From AC-32 sp963728765 (lineage in GTDB: Bacteria; Actinomycetota; Thermoleophilia; Gaiellales; Gaiellaceae), in the NCBI GenBank assembly GCA_963728765.1, contig CAVSKX010000005.1, positions 248,001 to 312,000 of the forward strand: DNA of 64,000 nt, in the 5' to 3' direction. Under the pieces are notes generated by a model. It was not told where the DNA came from, did not search any database, and saw nothing but the letters and a program-made list of their open reading frames with translations. The translations under genes were made by a program, and so were the position numbers. Positions 25,856-34,353 of this stretch are shown here, piece by piece. Within the stretch, counting starts at the first letter, position 1. Every line of letters begins with the position of its first letter.

Positions 25856-26602
25856 CTCGAGCGGCGTCTCGAACTCGACCGGCTCGCCGTCGATCGCGGC
25901 GTCCAGTCGCTCTCCGGGCGCGTCCAGCACGAACCGCTCGCCGGCTTGCTCCTCCCAGGAGCGCGGCAGCACCCCCTTCGCGGCATACAGATGCAGGGTG
26001 CCACCGTCGAGTCGCTCGCGAGCGCCGAGCGAGAACAGGCTCAGCTCGTAGGCGTTGTTCGCGACGAGCAGCACCCGTGCCAGGACGGGCTCGCCGTCGA
26101 CGCGCGCCCACGCCTCTGGTCGGTGCCGCAAGCTCAGCCACAGAGCGCGCAGCCCAGCGAGCACCTCGCGCCGGCGACGGTGGTGCTCGCGCCGGTGGAC
26201 GAGCGCCGCGTAGAGCCCGAGCGACACGTTGTTGAGGAAGCGGCGGTCGCCGGCCCGGCCCACGTCCACCCGCCGCTCTTCGCCGTCGAATGCGTCGAGC
26301 GCGGCGAACGGGTCGTCGCGGTCGAGGCCGACGTCACGCGCGAAGTGGTTCCGCGTCCCGTAGGGCACGACGACGAACGGCAGGTCGCGCTCGACTGCCA
26401 CCGCCGCGACGGTCGCCACCGAGCCGTCGCCGCCTGCGGCCGCCAGCACCTCGGCGTCCGCCGCGCGTGCCAGCTCCGCCGCGTCGTCGCCCTCGTGCAG
26501 CAGGTGCGCCTCGACCCCGCGCTCCCGCGCGGCCTCGGCCAACTCATCGGCGGTGGGGCTCTCGGTCCCGGCGCGCGGGTTGATCAGGAGGAAACCGCGC
26601 AC
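25802..26602 (-). CDS. diacylglycerol/sphingosine kinase family lipid kinase
   Basis: Starting at GTG 26602 (MRGFLLINPRAG…) the protein has 266 residues. Motifs of the DAGK/YegS family are LLINPRAGTESP, AAAGGDGSVATVAA (ATP site, GGDGT form) and VVPYGTRNHFARDVGLD, with C-terminal DGEPVEFETPLEL (acidic metal site). It should phosphorylate a lipid hydroxyl such as diacylglycerol or a related alcohol. A TTG 16 codons upstream (26650) is an alternative start, but the added residues do not match the family. It is tail-to-tail with the Nudix gene. Confidence 0.87.
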   Translation of the reverse strand: MRGFLLINPRAGTESPTADELAEAARERGVEAHLLHEGDDAAELARAADAEVLAAAGGDGSVATVAAVAVERDLPFVVVPYGTRNHFARDVGLDRDDPFAALDAFDGEERRVDVGRAGDRRFLNNVSLGLYAALVHRREHHRRRREVLAGLRALWLSLRHRPEAWARVDGEPVLARVLLVANNAYELSLFSLGARERLDGGTLHLYAAKGVLPRSWEEQAGERFVLDAPGERLDAAIDGEPVEFETPLELAVERGALRVLLPRAQN

Positions 26603-26695
26603 CGGCCGGAGGCTAACTGGTCCGCGGAGATAGGCCGGGCCGTCCCGCAAGTTAGTCCGTTCGGCTCATTGCGACCGTCCGGCTGCGTCCCGATC

Positions 26696-26854
26696 ATGAA
26701 ACCCATGAGCGACCGGGGCTTCCACCGCGTCGAGGACGAGCTCGGCGAGAGCTGGCTCGAGCACTGGCTCGAGTCGGGGATCCGCCAGCTCGAGGCATAT
26801 CTCGCGAAACACGCCGCCTTCTTCGACTACCTCGACACGGCCGAGCAGAGCTAG
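26696..26854 (+). CDS. small acidic protein of unknown function
   Basis: ATG 26696 opens a 52-residue frame (MKPMSDRGFHRVEDELGESW…) with amphipathic helix character and aromatic residues (SWLEHWLESGIRQLEAYL). Codon use follows the GC-rich third-position pattern of real genes here. It sits between the lipid kinase and DUF2231 genes. I know no family for it. A second ATG at 26705 is possible. Confidence 0.55.
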   Translation: MKPMSDRGFHRVEDELGESWLEHWLESGIRQLEAYLAKHAAFFDYLDTAEQS

Positions 26855-26895
26855 CCAATCCACATCGGTCGCGCGCGTCGTACACTCCGGCGCGC

Positions 26896-27417
26896 ATGAA
26901 GCTCAGCTACCTCTGGCACGGGCTTCCCGGGCACCCGATCCACCCGCCCCTGACGGACGCGACGATCGGTGCCTACACCGCCTCGATGGCGATGGCCTTC
27001 GCCAGCGTGATCGGCATCGCTGAGCGGTCGGCCGCGTACGGCTGGTGGCTCGCGCTCGTCGTGGGCCTGATCATCACCGCCTTCACCGCGTTGGCCGGCT
27101 TCGCCGACTGGCTGACGATCACGTGGGGCTCGCCGGTGTGGTGGACGGCCACCTGGCACATGGCCTCGATGCTCACGGCGACGGTCTTCTTCCTGATCGC
27201 CGCCCTGGTCGGCCACTCCGGCTACTCGCACGGGGCGGTAGAGACCGGGCCGTTCATCCTGACGCTGGTCGGCTTCCTCTTCCTGACCGTCGGCGGCTGG
27301 CTCGGAGGCGCCGTCGTGTTCGTCCACGGCATGCGCGTCCTGAGCCTGATCGACGAGCCGCCGGCGCGTGCTGCCGCGCCGGCGCCCCATCCGGAGAAAG
27401 AAGAAGCCGAGTCCTAA
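26896..27417 (+). CDS. DUF2231 family membrane protein
   Basis: The 173-residue protein begins MKLSYLWHGLPGHPIHPPLTD, with the HPIHP motif typical of DUF2231. Four membrane helices follow (IGAYTASMAMAFASVIG, WWLALVVGLIITAFTALAG, WHMASMLTATVFFLIAAL, FILTLVGFLFLTVGGW), with several conserved His and Trp residues that could bind haem or metal. The family function is unknown. The TAA stop is the first base of the double-hairpin repeat array that separates it from convergent trxA. Confidence 0.85.
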   Translation: MKLSYLWHGLPGHPIHPPLTDATIGAYTASMAMAFASVIGIAERSAAYGWWLALVVGLIITAFTALAGFADWLTITWGSPVWWTATWHMASMLTATVFFLIAALVGHSGYSHGAVETGPFILTLVGFLFLTVGGWLGGAVVFVHGMRVLSLIDEPPARAAAPAPHPEKEEAES

Positions 27418-27660
27418 GGCGTCGCTTGCGACGCCGACCGTAGAGGCCGTGCCGGCTTTGCCGGTGCGGCCGTCTTCGAGGCGTCGCTCTGCGACGCCGA
27501 CCGGTAGAGGCGGTGCCGGCTTTGCCGGTGCGGCCGTCTTAGGCGTCGCTTGCGACGCCGACCGTAGAGGCCGTGCCGGCTTTGCCGGTGCGGCCGTCTT
27601 AGGCATCGCTTGCGACGCCGACCGTAGAGGCGGTGCCGGCTTTGCCGGTGCGGCCGTCTT
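27417..27660. repeat. tandem array of four 60-bp double-hairpin repeats
   Basis: Units begin at 27417, 27479, 27541 and 27601, are about 60 bp long and are nearly identical. Each unit has hairpin 1 (GGCGTCGC TT GCGACGCC), a nine-base spacer (GACCGTAGA) and hairpin 2 (a 12-bp stem around TTT with G-U pairs). The array fills the whole gap between the convergent DUF2231 and trxA genes and supplies part of both stop codons. The spacing and lack of variable spacers exclude CRISPR. It may act as a bidirectional terminator or mRNA-end structure. Confidence 0.9.
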
Positions 27661-27988
27661 AGTTCTGGGCCGCCGCGCCGGCGAGCCCGAGGCGCTCCTC
27701 GAGCATCGACTTCGGCATCGCGCCGACCGCAGCTGCCTGCGGCTCGCCGTCCTTGAACAGGATCAGCGTTGGAATCGACATGACCCCGTAGCGCTGCGCG
27801 ATCGCAGGCTCCTCGTCGATGTTCAGCTTCACGACCCTCAGCTCGCTCCGCTCGTCCGCGATCTGGTCGAGCACGGGCGCGATCGCGTGGCACGGCCCGC
27901 ACCACTCGGCCCAGAAGTCGACGAGCACCGGCTGGTCGCTCTGGAGGACTTGCTGGTCGAAGTCGTCGGTCTTGACGTTGTCTGCCAT
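27659..27988 (-). CDS. trxA: thioredoxin
   Basis: The 109-residue product is a standard thioredoxin with active site WCGPC (Cys30 and Cys33) after VLVDFWAE, the structural Asp in LNIDEEPA, and the cis-Pro loop SIPTLILFKDG. It reduces disulfides in the cytoplasm. A Shine-Dalgarno-like AAAGGA precedes the ATG at 27988. It is divergent from ileS and ends inside the repeat array, which gives its TAA. A thioredoxin could also reduce the peroxiredoxin at 12 kb. Confidence 0.95.
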   Translation of the reverse strand: MADNVKTDDFDQQVLQSDQPVLVDFWAEWCGPCHAIAPVLDQIADERSELRVVKLNIDEEPAIAQRYGVMSIPTLILFKDGEPQAAAVGAMPKSMLEERLGLAGAAAQN

Positions 27989-28068
27989 GTGTTCCTTTCT
28001 ACCTCAGGTTCCGCGAGGGTGAAACGCCCCACGTGGGGGCATTGTTCCCGGTCGATACGATCGACCGC

Positions 28069-31000
28069 ATGTTCAAGCCTCTTCCGAGCGTGCCTGACCA
28101 CCCCGCGCTCGAGCGGGAGGTCCTCGAGCGCTGGGAGGAGGAGCGGACGTTCCAGCGCCTGCGCGAGCAGAACGCCGGCGGTCCTCGCTTCAGCTTCATC
28201 GACGGTCCGATCACGGCCAACGGCCCGATGGGCGTGCACCACGCCTGGGGCCGCACGCTGAAGGACGTCTTCCAGCGCTACCAGGCCGCCCGCGGACACG
28301 ACGAGCGCTACCAGAACGGGTTCGACTGCCAGGGTCTCTGGGTCGAAGTGGAGGTCGAGAAGCAGCTCGGGCTCAACTCGAAGCGCGAGATCGAGGACTA
28401 CGGGCTCGCCGAGTTCGCGGAGCGCTGCAAGGAGCGCGTCGCCAAGTACGTCGGCGAGATTGCGGAGCAATCGAAGCGCCTCGGCATGTGGATGGACTGG
28501 GGCAACGACTACCTCACGTTCTCGGACACGAACATCGAGTACATCTGGCGCTTCCTGAAGGAGTGCCACCGCCGCGGCTGGCTTTACAAGGGCCACCGCT
28601 CGACGCAGTGGTGCCCGCGTTGCGGCACCTCGCTCTCACAGCACGAGCAGGCCGGCGAGGAGAACTACCGCGAGCTCGAGCACCCGTCGCTGTACGTCCG
28701 CTTCCCGCTGAAGGACCGGCCCGGCGAGTCGCTCGTCATCTGGACCACCACCCCCTGGACGCTCCCGGCGAACGTGGCCGCAGCGGTCAAGCCCGACGCG
28801 GAGTACGGACTGCGCGACGGCGGCTGGCAGCTCGCGAGCGAGGACGGCGACTACGACAACGTCGTCCAGGGCGAGGACCTCGTCGGCCTCGAGTACGAGG
28901 GGGCCTTCGACGACCTGCCGGCGCAAGAGGGCGTCAGCCACCGCGTGATCCCGTGGGACGACGTGGCGCTCGACGAGGGCACGGGGATCGTCCACATCGC
29001 GCCCGGCGCGGGCGCCGAGGACTTCGAGCTCTCACGCGTGCACGGCCTGCCCGTGCTCGCGCCGATCGACGAGTCGGGCCGCTTCCTACCCGGCTACGGG
29101 CCGTTCGAGGGCAAGGACACGAACGAGGCCGAGAAGCCGATCGTCGACGCGCTGGGCGACCGCGGCGTGCTCGTCGAGGCGGGCACGATCGTCCACCGCT
29201 ACCCGATCTGCTGGCGCTGCAAGACGCCGCTCCTGTTCCGCGTCGTCGACGACTGGTTCATCTCCTGCGACGAGCTCCGACAACCGCTTCTCGACGCCAA
29301 CGACGAGGTGGCCTGGACGCCGCCTCAGTACAAGAAGCGGATGGACGACTGGCTCCGCAACATGGGCGACTGGAACATCTCGCGCAAGCGCTACTTCGGC
29401 CTGCCGCTGCCCCTCTACCCGTGCGAGTGCGGCGAGCTGAACGTGATCGGCTCGCGGGCGGAGCTCGAGGAGCGCGCGACCGGCGGGCTCGAGCAGCTCA
29501 AGGAGCTGCACCGGCCCTGGATCGACGAGATCGCGATCCGCTGCGAGTCGTGCGGCGAGGAGGTGCGCCGGATCCCGGAGGTCGGCGACGCGTGGCTCGA
29601 CGCGGGGATCGTCCCGATGTCGACGCTCGGCTGGGAGAACCCCGAATGGATCCCGCACGGGTACGCGACCGGCGCGGCGCGCGGCCTGACCGGCGCCGAC
29701 CTGCCCGACCACGGGTACTGGGAGCAGTGGTTCCCGGCCGACTGGGTCTCCGAGAGCCGTGAGCAGATCCGCCTCTGGTTCTTCTCGATCAGCGTGATGT
29801 CCATGACCCTGGCCGGCCGGCTCCCGTACCGCGCCGTCCTCGCCTACGAGCGCGTGCACGACGAGCACGGGCGCGAGATGCACAAGTCGACCGGCAATGC
29901 GATCGAGGCGAACGAGGCCTTTGAGCGGATGGGCGCCGACATCGTCCGCTGGCAGTTCTGCGCGCAGAACCCGAGCCAGAACATCAACTTCGGCTACGGC
30001 CCTGCGGACGAGATCAAGCGGCGGCTGCTCACCCTCTGGAACTCGGTCGGGTTCCTCGTCACCTACGCGAACATTGGTGAGTGGACGCCGGAGTGGGGCG
30101 CCGAGCCGCGGTCCGAGGACGCGCTCGACCGCTGGCTCGTCGCGCGCACGGGACAGCTCGTCTCGGAGGCGGAGGCGGCGTACGAGCGGTACTGGAGCCC
30201 GGCGGTGACGACCATCTTCGAGAACTACGTCGAGGACCTCTCGAACTGGTATGTCCGCCGTTCTCGCCGCCGCTTCTGGGACGGCGAGCCCGCCGCCCTC
30301 GAGACGCTCTGGTGGTCGGTCGTCCAGGCCCTGCGCGTCATCGGGCCGGTGATGCCGTTCCTCGCCGACCACCTCTGGCGGACGCTCGTCGTGGCAGGCC
30401 CGGATTCGGCGCACCTCGCGGGCTGGCCGGACGGGGTCGAGGTCGACGAGGCGCTGCTCGCCGAGGTCGCCGAGGTGCGCCGCGTCGTCGAGCTCGGACG
30501 GCAGGCGCGGGCGCAGTCGGGGATCAAGCTCCGCCAGCCGCTCAGGCGTCTGGTCGTGCAGGGCGCCGACGGCGTGCAGGAGCACGCAAGCGAGATCGCC
30601 GAGGAGCTGAGCGTGAAGGAGATCGAGTTCGGCCCCGTCGAGGCGACGGAGCTGCGCGTGAAGCCGAACCTGCCCGTGCTCGGGCCGAAGCTCGGGAAGG
30701 AGCTCGGCGCGGTGCGCTCGGCGCTCGAGGCCGGCGACTTCGAGGAGCTCGAGGGCGGCCACTTGCACGTGAACGGCCACGAGCTCTCGCCCGACGAGGT
30801 GCTGGTGGAGCGGCGCGGCAAGGAGGGCTGGGCGGTCGCCGGCGAGGACGGCCTGACGGTCGCGCTCGACCTCCAGCTCGACCCGGAGCTCGAGCTCGAA
30901 GGCCGTGCACGTGAGGTCATCCACCAGGTGAACACGATGCGGAAGGAGGCCGGCCTCGCGATCACCGACCGGATCGTGCTGACGCTGCCTCCCGACCTGC

Positions 31001-31083
31001 TCGAGCACGAGGGGTGGATCGCGCGCGAGACGCTCGCCGAGCGCGTCGAGCCCGGGGGCGACGTCGCGATCGCGAAGGCGTAG
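28069..31083 (+). CDS. ileS: isoleucyl-tRNA synthetase
   Basis: The 1004-residue protein charges tRNA-Ile. The N-terminal class I site has the variant GPMGVHHAWGRT in place of a plain HIGH box. The editing domain follows (VIWTTTPWTLPANV, GTGIVHIAPGAGAEDFEL). Two CxxC pairs suited to zinc (WCPRCGTS and CESCGEE) flank it. The KMSKS box is the variant MHKSTGNAIE. The C-terminus has the anticodon-binding helical domain (VTTIFENYVEDLSNWYVRRS) and an extension. This HHAWGR/MHKS form is known in a subset of IleRS. ATG 28069 is chosen because the upstream 12 residues have no match. No T-box leader fits in the 80-bp gap to trxA. Confidence 0.92.
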   Translation: MFKPLPSVPDHPALEREVLERWEEERTFQRLREQNAGGPRFSFIDGPITANGPMGVHHAWGRTLKDVFQRYQAARGHDERYQNGFDCQGLWVEVEVEKQLGLNSKREIEDYGLAEFAERCKERVAKYVGEIAEQSKRLGMWMDWGNDYLTFSDTNIEYIWRFLKECHRRGWLYKGHRSTQWCPRCGTSLSQHEQAGEENYRELEHPSLYVRFPLKDRPGESLVIWTTTPWTLPANVAAAVKPDAEYGLRDGGWQLASEDGDYDNVVQGEDLVGLEYEGAFDDLPAQEGVSHRVIPWDDVALDEGTGIVHIAPGAGAEDFELSRVHGLPVLAPIDESGRFLPGYGPFEGKDTNEAEKPIVDALGDRGVLVEAGTIVHRYPICWRCKTPLLFRVVDDWFISCDELRQPLLDANDEVAWTPPQYKKRMDDWLRNMGDWNISRKRYFGLPLPLYPCECGELNVIGSRAELEERATGGLEQLKELHRPWIDEIAIRCESCGEEVRRIPEVGDAWLDAGIVPMSTLGWENPEWIPHGYATGAARGLTGADLPDHGYWEQWFPADWVSESREQIRLWFFSISVMSMTLAGRLPYRAVLAYERVHDEHGREMHKSTGNAIEANEAFERMGADIVRWQFCAQNPSQNINFGYGPADEIKRRLLTLWNSVGFLVTYANIGEWTPEWGAEPRSEDALDRWLVARTGQLVSEAEAAYERYWSPAVTTIFENYVEDLSNWYVRRSRRRFWDGEPAALETLWWSVVQALRVIGPVMPFLADHLWRTLVVAGPDSAHLAGWPDGVEVDEALLAEVAEVRRVVELGRQARAQSGIKLRQPLRRLVVQGADGVQEHASEIAEELSVKEIEFGPVEATELRVKPNLPVLGPKLGKELGAVRSALEAGDFEELEGGHLHVNGHELSPDEVLVERRGKEGWAVAGEDGLTVALDLQLDPELELEGRAREVIHQVNTMRKEAGLAITDRIVLTLPPDLLEHEGWIARETLAERVEPGGDVAIAKA

Positions 31084-31094
31084 CGTCTCGTCTC

Positions 31095-31886
31095 GTGCAC
31101 TGGATCGAGGTCGACGGCCTTCGGATCGCCTTCGAGCTGTCCGGTGAAGGGCCGTCTCTGGTGCTGGTACACGGGGCCGTGAGCGACAGTCGTGTCTGGC
31201 AACCGCAGATCGACGGTCTTTCGGACGAGTTCACCGTGATCGCCTGGGACGCGCCGGGATGCGGTCGATCCGCGGATCCGCCCGAGTCGTTCCGCTTGCC
31301 TCAGTACGCCGACGCCCTAGCTGGACTCGTTGCAGCGCTCGACCTGGGGAGAGCGCACGTCCTCGGCCACTCGTTCGGGGGTGCCCTCGCGCTCGAGCTG
31401 GCACGACGCCATCGCACGGTCTTGGCGACGCTGATTCTCGTCGGCGGATACGCCGGCTGGGCCGGTTCGCTTCGGCCTCCGGAGGTCGAGCGTCGCCTGG
31501 CGTTCGCACTCGCCGCGGCGGATCAACTGCCGGACGGCTTCGAGCCCGCGTCGATGCCGGGTTTGTTCTCGGAGAGGATGTCCCGTGAGACCGCTGCCGC
31601 CCTGACGGCGATCATGTCCGACGCACGACCAGTCGCCACGCGCACGATGGCCTACGGCCTCGCCGAGGCGGATCTACGCGAGGTGCTGCCCCGGATAGAC
31701 GTGCCGACGCTACTCATCCATGGCGACGCGGACGAGCGGTCGCCGCTGTCGGTGGCCGACGACCTGCACCGCCGAATCCCGACGTCGAGTCTTGTCGTGC
31801 TTCCGGGGTTGGGGCACGAGTGCTACCTCGAGGACCCGGAGGGGTTCAACGCCGCGGTCCGGGAGTTCCTCCAAGCTCAATCCTGA
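31095..31886 (+). CDS. alpha/beta hydrolase
   Basis: GTG 31095 starts a 263-residue alpha/beta hydrolase. The oxyanion-side motif is LVHGAVSDSRVWQPQ, the nucleophile elbow is GHSFGG (Ser93), the acid is in LIHGDADERSP, and the His is in GLGHECYLE. Family members are esterases, C-C hydrolases or haloperoxidase-like enzymes; the substrate is unknown. It follows ileS by 11 bp on the same strand and may be co-transcribed. It has no signal peptide. Its 3' end is close to the convergent marR-type gene. Confidence 0.87.
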   Translation: MHWIEVDGLRIAFELSGEGPSLVLVHGAVSDSRVWQPQIDGLSDEFTVIAWDAPGCGRSADPPESFRLPQYADALAGLVAALDLGRAHVLGHSFGGALALELARRHRTVLATLILVGGYAGWAGSLRPPEVERRLAFALAAADQLPDGFEPASMPGLFSERMSRETAAALTAIMSDARPVATRTMAYGLAEADLREVLPRIDVPTLLIHGDADERSPLSVADDLHRRIPTSSLVVLPGLGHECYLEDPEGFNAAVREFLQAQS

Positions 31887-31897
31887 TCGTCAAGCCT

Positions 31898-32332
31898 TTA
31901 GCGGAGCTGCTGAACCGCGCGGGCGAGAATGTCTCGCAGCGCCCGCTGGTCGGCTGCGGACAGGGACGCGATCGCCTCGGGAGGCTCGCTCATCAGGGCC
32001 ATCACCTCTTCGCGCAGCTCGACCCCGGCCGGCGTGAGCGTCAGCGCCTTGACGCGCCGGTCGCCCTCGGCGCTCCGGCGCTCGACGAGGCCGCGCTTCT
32101 CGAGGCGGTCGACGATCCCCGTCACATTCGACGCGTCACAGAACAGGCGCTCGGCCAGCGCGCTCATCGGCCGCGGCTCGTCGGGGTCGAGCATGCGCAG
32201 GGCGTGTGCCTGCGCGAAGCCGAGGCCGAGCTCGTTCAGCGCCGCGCCGACCTTGACGCGCTGCGCCATGCCGATCTCGAAGAACAGCTTCTGGGCCTCG
32301 TGGGCGACCGATGTCTCAACGCTCACGGCCAT
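31898..32332 (-). CDS. MarR-family transcription regulator
   Basis: The winged-helix protein shows LGLGFAQAHALRML, PMSALAERLFCDASNVTGIVDRLEKRGLVER (helix-turn-helix) and the wing RRVKALTLTPAG. MarR proteins bind short inverted repeats as dimers and are released by small ligands. The start is set at ATG 32332 (144 residues). The -10 hexamer TATCAT covers the upstream ATG at 32344, which would put that codon before the transcript start. It is divergent from an ABC exporter across an inverted repeat, so it most likely represses that exporter and itself. Confidence 0.87.
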   Translation of the reverse strand: MAVSVETSVAHEAQKLFFEIGMAQRVKVGAALNELGLGFAQAHALRMLDPDEPRPMSALAERLFCDASNVTGIVDRLEKRGLVERRSAEGDRRVKALTLTPAGVELREEVMALMSEPPEAIASLSAADQRALRDILARAVQQLR

Positions 32333-32344
32333 GCCGTCGATCAT

Positions 32345-32394
32345 GATACTTGAGATGCTAGGTATTTGACAAGCTCAAGTATCTGGTACCCTGC
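32345..32394. promoter_or_regulatory. divergent promoters with MarR-type operator
   Basis: GATACTTGAG (32345-32354) and its exact complement CTCAAGTATC (32374-32383) flank 19 bases. Toward the regulator gene, TTGTCA and TATCAT are 18 bp apart. Toward the exporter gene, TTGACA (32366-32371) and a weak TACCCT (32387-32392) would start transcription close to the ATG at 32399. The inverted repeat overlaps both promoters, as expected for a repressor site. Confidence 0.65.
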
Positions 32395-32398
32395 GCCG

Positions 32399-33394
32399 AT
32401 GCCCGAAGCCGCGATCCAGGCAGAGCAGCTCGTCCGCGAGTTCAAGAAGGGTCCCCGCGCGGTCGACGGGATCGACCTCGAGGTCTCCCCCGGCGAGATT
32501 TACGGCTTTCTGGGCCCCAACGGCGCGGGCAAGAGCACGACGGTCCACATGCTCACGACCCTGCTGCCGCCAACCTCGGGCTCCGCGCGCGTGGCCGGCT
32601 TCGACGTCGTGCGCCAGGGCCCGCAGGTGCGCAAGAACATCGGCGCCGCGCTGCAAGAGGCCGCGCTCGACCCGCTCCTGACCGGCCGCGAGCACCTGCG
32701 CCTGCAAGCCTCCCTCCAGGGCCTTTCGCGCGCGGAGCGGGTGCGCCGCTCCGACGAGCTGCTGACGCGCGTCGGTCTGGGCGAGGCCGCCGATCGCAAG
32801 GTGCGCGGCTACTCGGGCGGCATGAAGCGCCGGCTCGACCTGGCGATGGCGCTGGTCCACCGGCCGCAGATTCTCTTCCTCGACGAGCCGACGACCGGCC
32901 TCGACGTGCAGAGCCGCACCGCGCTGTGGAGCGAGGTGAGCCGGCTCGCCAGCGAGGACGACGTGACCGTCTTCCTGACGACGCAGTACCTCGAGGAAGC
33001 CGACGTCCTCGCCGACCGGGTCGGGATCATCGACCACGGTCACATAGTCGCCGAGGGCACACCAGCCGCGCTGAAGGCGGAGGTCGGGCGGCCGACCGTC
33101 GAGGCGATTCCCGCGTCGGAGAACGACCTGCCGCGGACGGTCGGGATCCTGGAACGGTTCGGCGAGCGGGTCGCTTCCACAAAGGGCGTGGCAGTGCGGT
33201 TGAACGACGGCCGGGTCGGCCTCTACGAGATCGTGCGCGCGCTCGATGCCGACGGCCTCGAGGCCGAGAACATCCAGATCCACCAGCCGTCGCTCGACGA
33301 CGTGTTCCTCGCCAAGACAGGCCGCTCGCTCGAGGGCGCCGCGGAGGAGGACGAGGAGGAGCAGCGCCGCGGGCTCGCTATGGAGCCGGCTTGA
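32399..33394 (+). CDS. ABC transporter ATP-binding protein (DrrA-like)
   Basis: The 331-residue ATPase has Walker A GPNGAGKSTT, Q-loop near ALQEAALDPLLTG, signature YSGGMKRRLDLAMALV, Walker B ILFLDEPTTGLD and H-loop-region FLTTQYLEEAD, as in daunorubicin-type exporter ATPases. A C-terminal domain of about 90 residues ends in an acidic tail (AAEEDEEEQ). The two ABC-2 permease genes follow. MarR control suggests efflux of a toxic or signalling compound; the substrate cannot be told. A double-hairpin repeat begins directly after its stop. Confidence 0.9.
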   Translation: MPEAAIQAEQLVREFKKGPRAVDGIDLEVSPGEIYGFLGPNGAGKSTTVHMLTTLLPPTSGSARVAGFDVVRQGPQVRKNIGAALQEAALDPLLTGREHLRLQASLQGLSRAERVRRSDELLTRVGLGEAADRKVRGYSGGMKRRLDLAMALVHRPQILFLDEPTTGLDVQSRTALWSEVSRLASEDDVTVFLTTQYLEEADVLADRVGIIDHGHIVAEGTPAALKAEVGRPTVEAIPASENDLPRTVGILERFGERVASTKGVAVRLNDGRVGLYEIVRALDADGLEAENIQIHQPSLDDVFLAKTGRSLEGAAEEDEEEQRRGLAMEPA

Positions 33395-33449
33395 GCCGTC
33401 GCTTGCGACGGCGTTGTCAGGCCGTCCGGGCTTTGCCCGGGCGGCCGTC
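33395..33449. repeat. single double-hairpin repeat between exporter genes
   Basis: Hairpin 1 is GCCGTCGC TT GCGACGGC, and hairpin 2 is GGCCGTCCGGGC TTT with its complement at 33435-33446. Compared with the 27-kb array both arms of each stem have changed together (GGCG to GCCG with CGCC to CGGC), so pairing is kept. It starts at the base after the ATPase stop codon. Confidence 0.85.
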
Positions 33450-33491
33450 TGCGATCGCCAGCCTCAACGTGGCGGATGAGGAGATCGCGCT

Positions 33492-34268
33492 GTGAGCGTT
33501 TTCGTAGATCAGGTCTTCCAGCTCGGCCGGCGGTCGGTGGTGCGGACGGTGCGCCAGCCCGCGAACGTCGTCGGGCCGCTGGTCTTCCCGATGCTGCTCC
33601 TGGCGGTGAACTCGGGCGGCCTCAGGTCCGCGACGAAGCTGCCGGGCTTTCCGACCACCTCCTTCGTCGCGTTCGCGCTCGCGGTGCCGTTCATCCAGGG
33701 CGCGCTGTTCGCGACCATGAACACCGGCACCGACCTCGCGCGCGACATCCAAACCGGGTTCCTGAGCCGGCTCTCCTTGACGCCGATGCGCGGGGTCGCG
33801 CTGCTGGCGGGCCAGCTCGGCGGCGTCGTCGTGCTGACCATCGCCCAGGCGTTCGTCTACCTCGCCGTCGGCTTCATCGTCGGTGTGCGCCCAGAGTCGG
33901 GCGTGGCGGGTGTCCTCGTGATCGTCCTGTTCGCGATCGTCGTCGGCCTCGGGTTCGGCAGCCTCGGCGCCTTCGCCGCGCTCCGAACCGGCTCGGGCGA
34001 GGCGGTCCAGAGCCTGTTCCCGGTCTTCTTCGTCTTCCTGTTCATCTCCTCGATGAACATCCCGCGGAACCTGATCGAAGCGACCTGGTTCCGTGACCTC
34101 GCCACGGCCAACCCGGTCTCCTACCTGCTCGAGTGCGTCCGCAGCCTGATCATCACCGGTTGGGATCCCGAGGCGCTGGCGCTCGGGTTCGGGATCGCCG
34201 CGTCGATCGCCCTGGTGGCGATGGCGGCCGCAAGCTGGGCACTGCGCGTGAGGATGGCGCGGTCCTGA
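33492..34268 (+). CDS. ABC-2 type permease, first subunit
   Basis: The 258-residue protein has six predicted membrane helices, including FPMLLLAVNSGG, FALAVPFIQGALFATM, LAGQLGGVVVLTIAQAFVYLAVG, GVLVIVLFAIVVGLGFGSLGAFAAL, FFVFLFISSMNIPRNLI and ALGFGIAASIALVAMA. The N-terminal amphipathic start and ARDIQTGFLSRLSLTPM loop are typical of DrrB-like permeases. It forms the exporter with the ATPase and the next permease. GTG 33492 is the start. A double-hairpin repeat precedes it and another follows its stop. Confidence 0.87.
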   Translation: MSVFVDQVFQLGRRSVVRTVRQPANVVGPLVFPMLLLAVNSGGLRSATKLPGFPTTSFVAFALAVPFIQGALFATMNTGTDLARDIQTGFLSRLSLTPMRGVALLAGQLGGVVVLTIAQAFVYLAVGFIVGVRPESGVAGVLVIVLFAIVVGLGFGSLGAFAALRTGSGEAVQSLFPVFFVFLFISSMNIPRNLIEATWFRDLATANPVSYLLECVRSLIITGWDPEALALGFGIAASIALVAMAAASWALRVRMARS

Positions 34269-34324
34269 GGCGACGCTTGCGGAGCCGTCTTCGGGCTGTG
34301 CGGGTTTTGCCCGTGCAGCCGTCT
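34269..34324. repeat. single double-hairpin repeat, degenerate copy
   Basis: It begins right after the first permease stop. Hairpin 1 (GGCGACGC TT GCGGAGCC) has two mismatches. Hairpin 2 keeps a GGCTG…CAGCC stem around CGGGTTTTGCCCG. This is the most diverged copy in the window. Confidence 0.7.
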
Positions 34325-34353
34325 GCACTCGCTCGAACGTGGGAGGCTTGGCT

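Noticed and set aside
27417..27660. possible CRISPR array
   Set aside because: Units are contiguous with no variable spacers, and each unit folds into two hairpins.
27989..28068. T-box leader before ileS
   Set aside because: The gap is 80 bp, too short for a T-box, and no conserved T-box sequence is present.
29086..31008. 640-codon minus-strand open frame
   Set aside because: It is antisense to ileS with Arg/Asp/Val-rich low-complexity sequence and no family signal.
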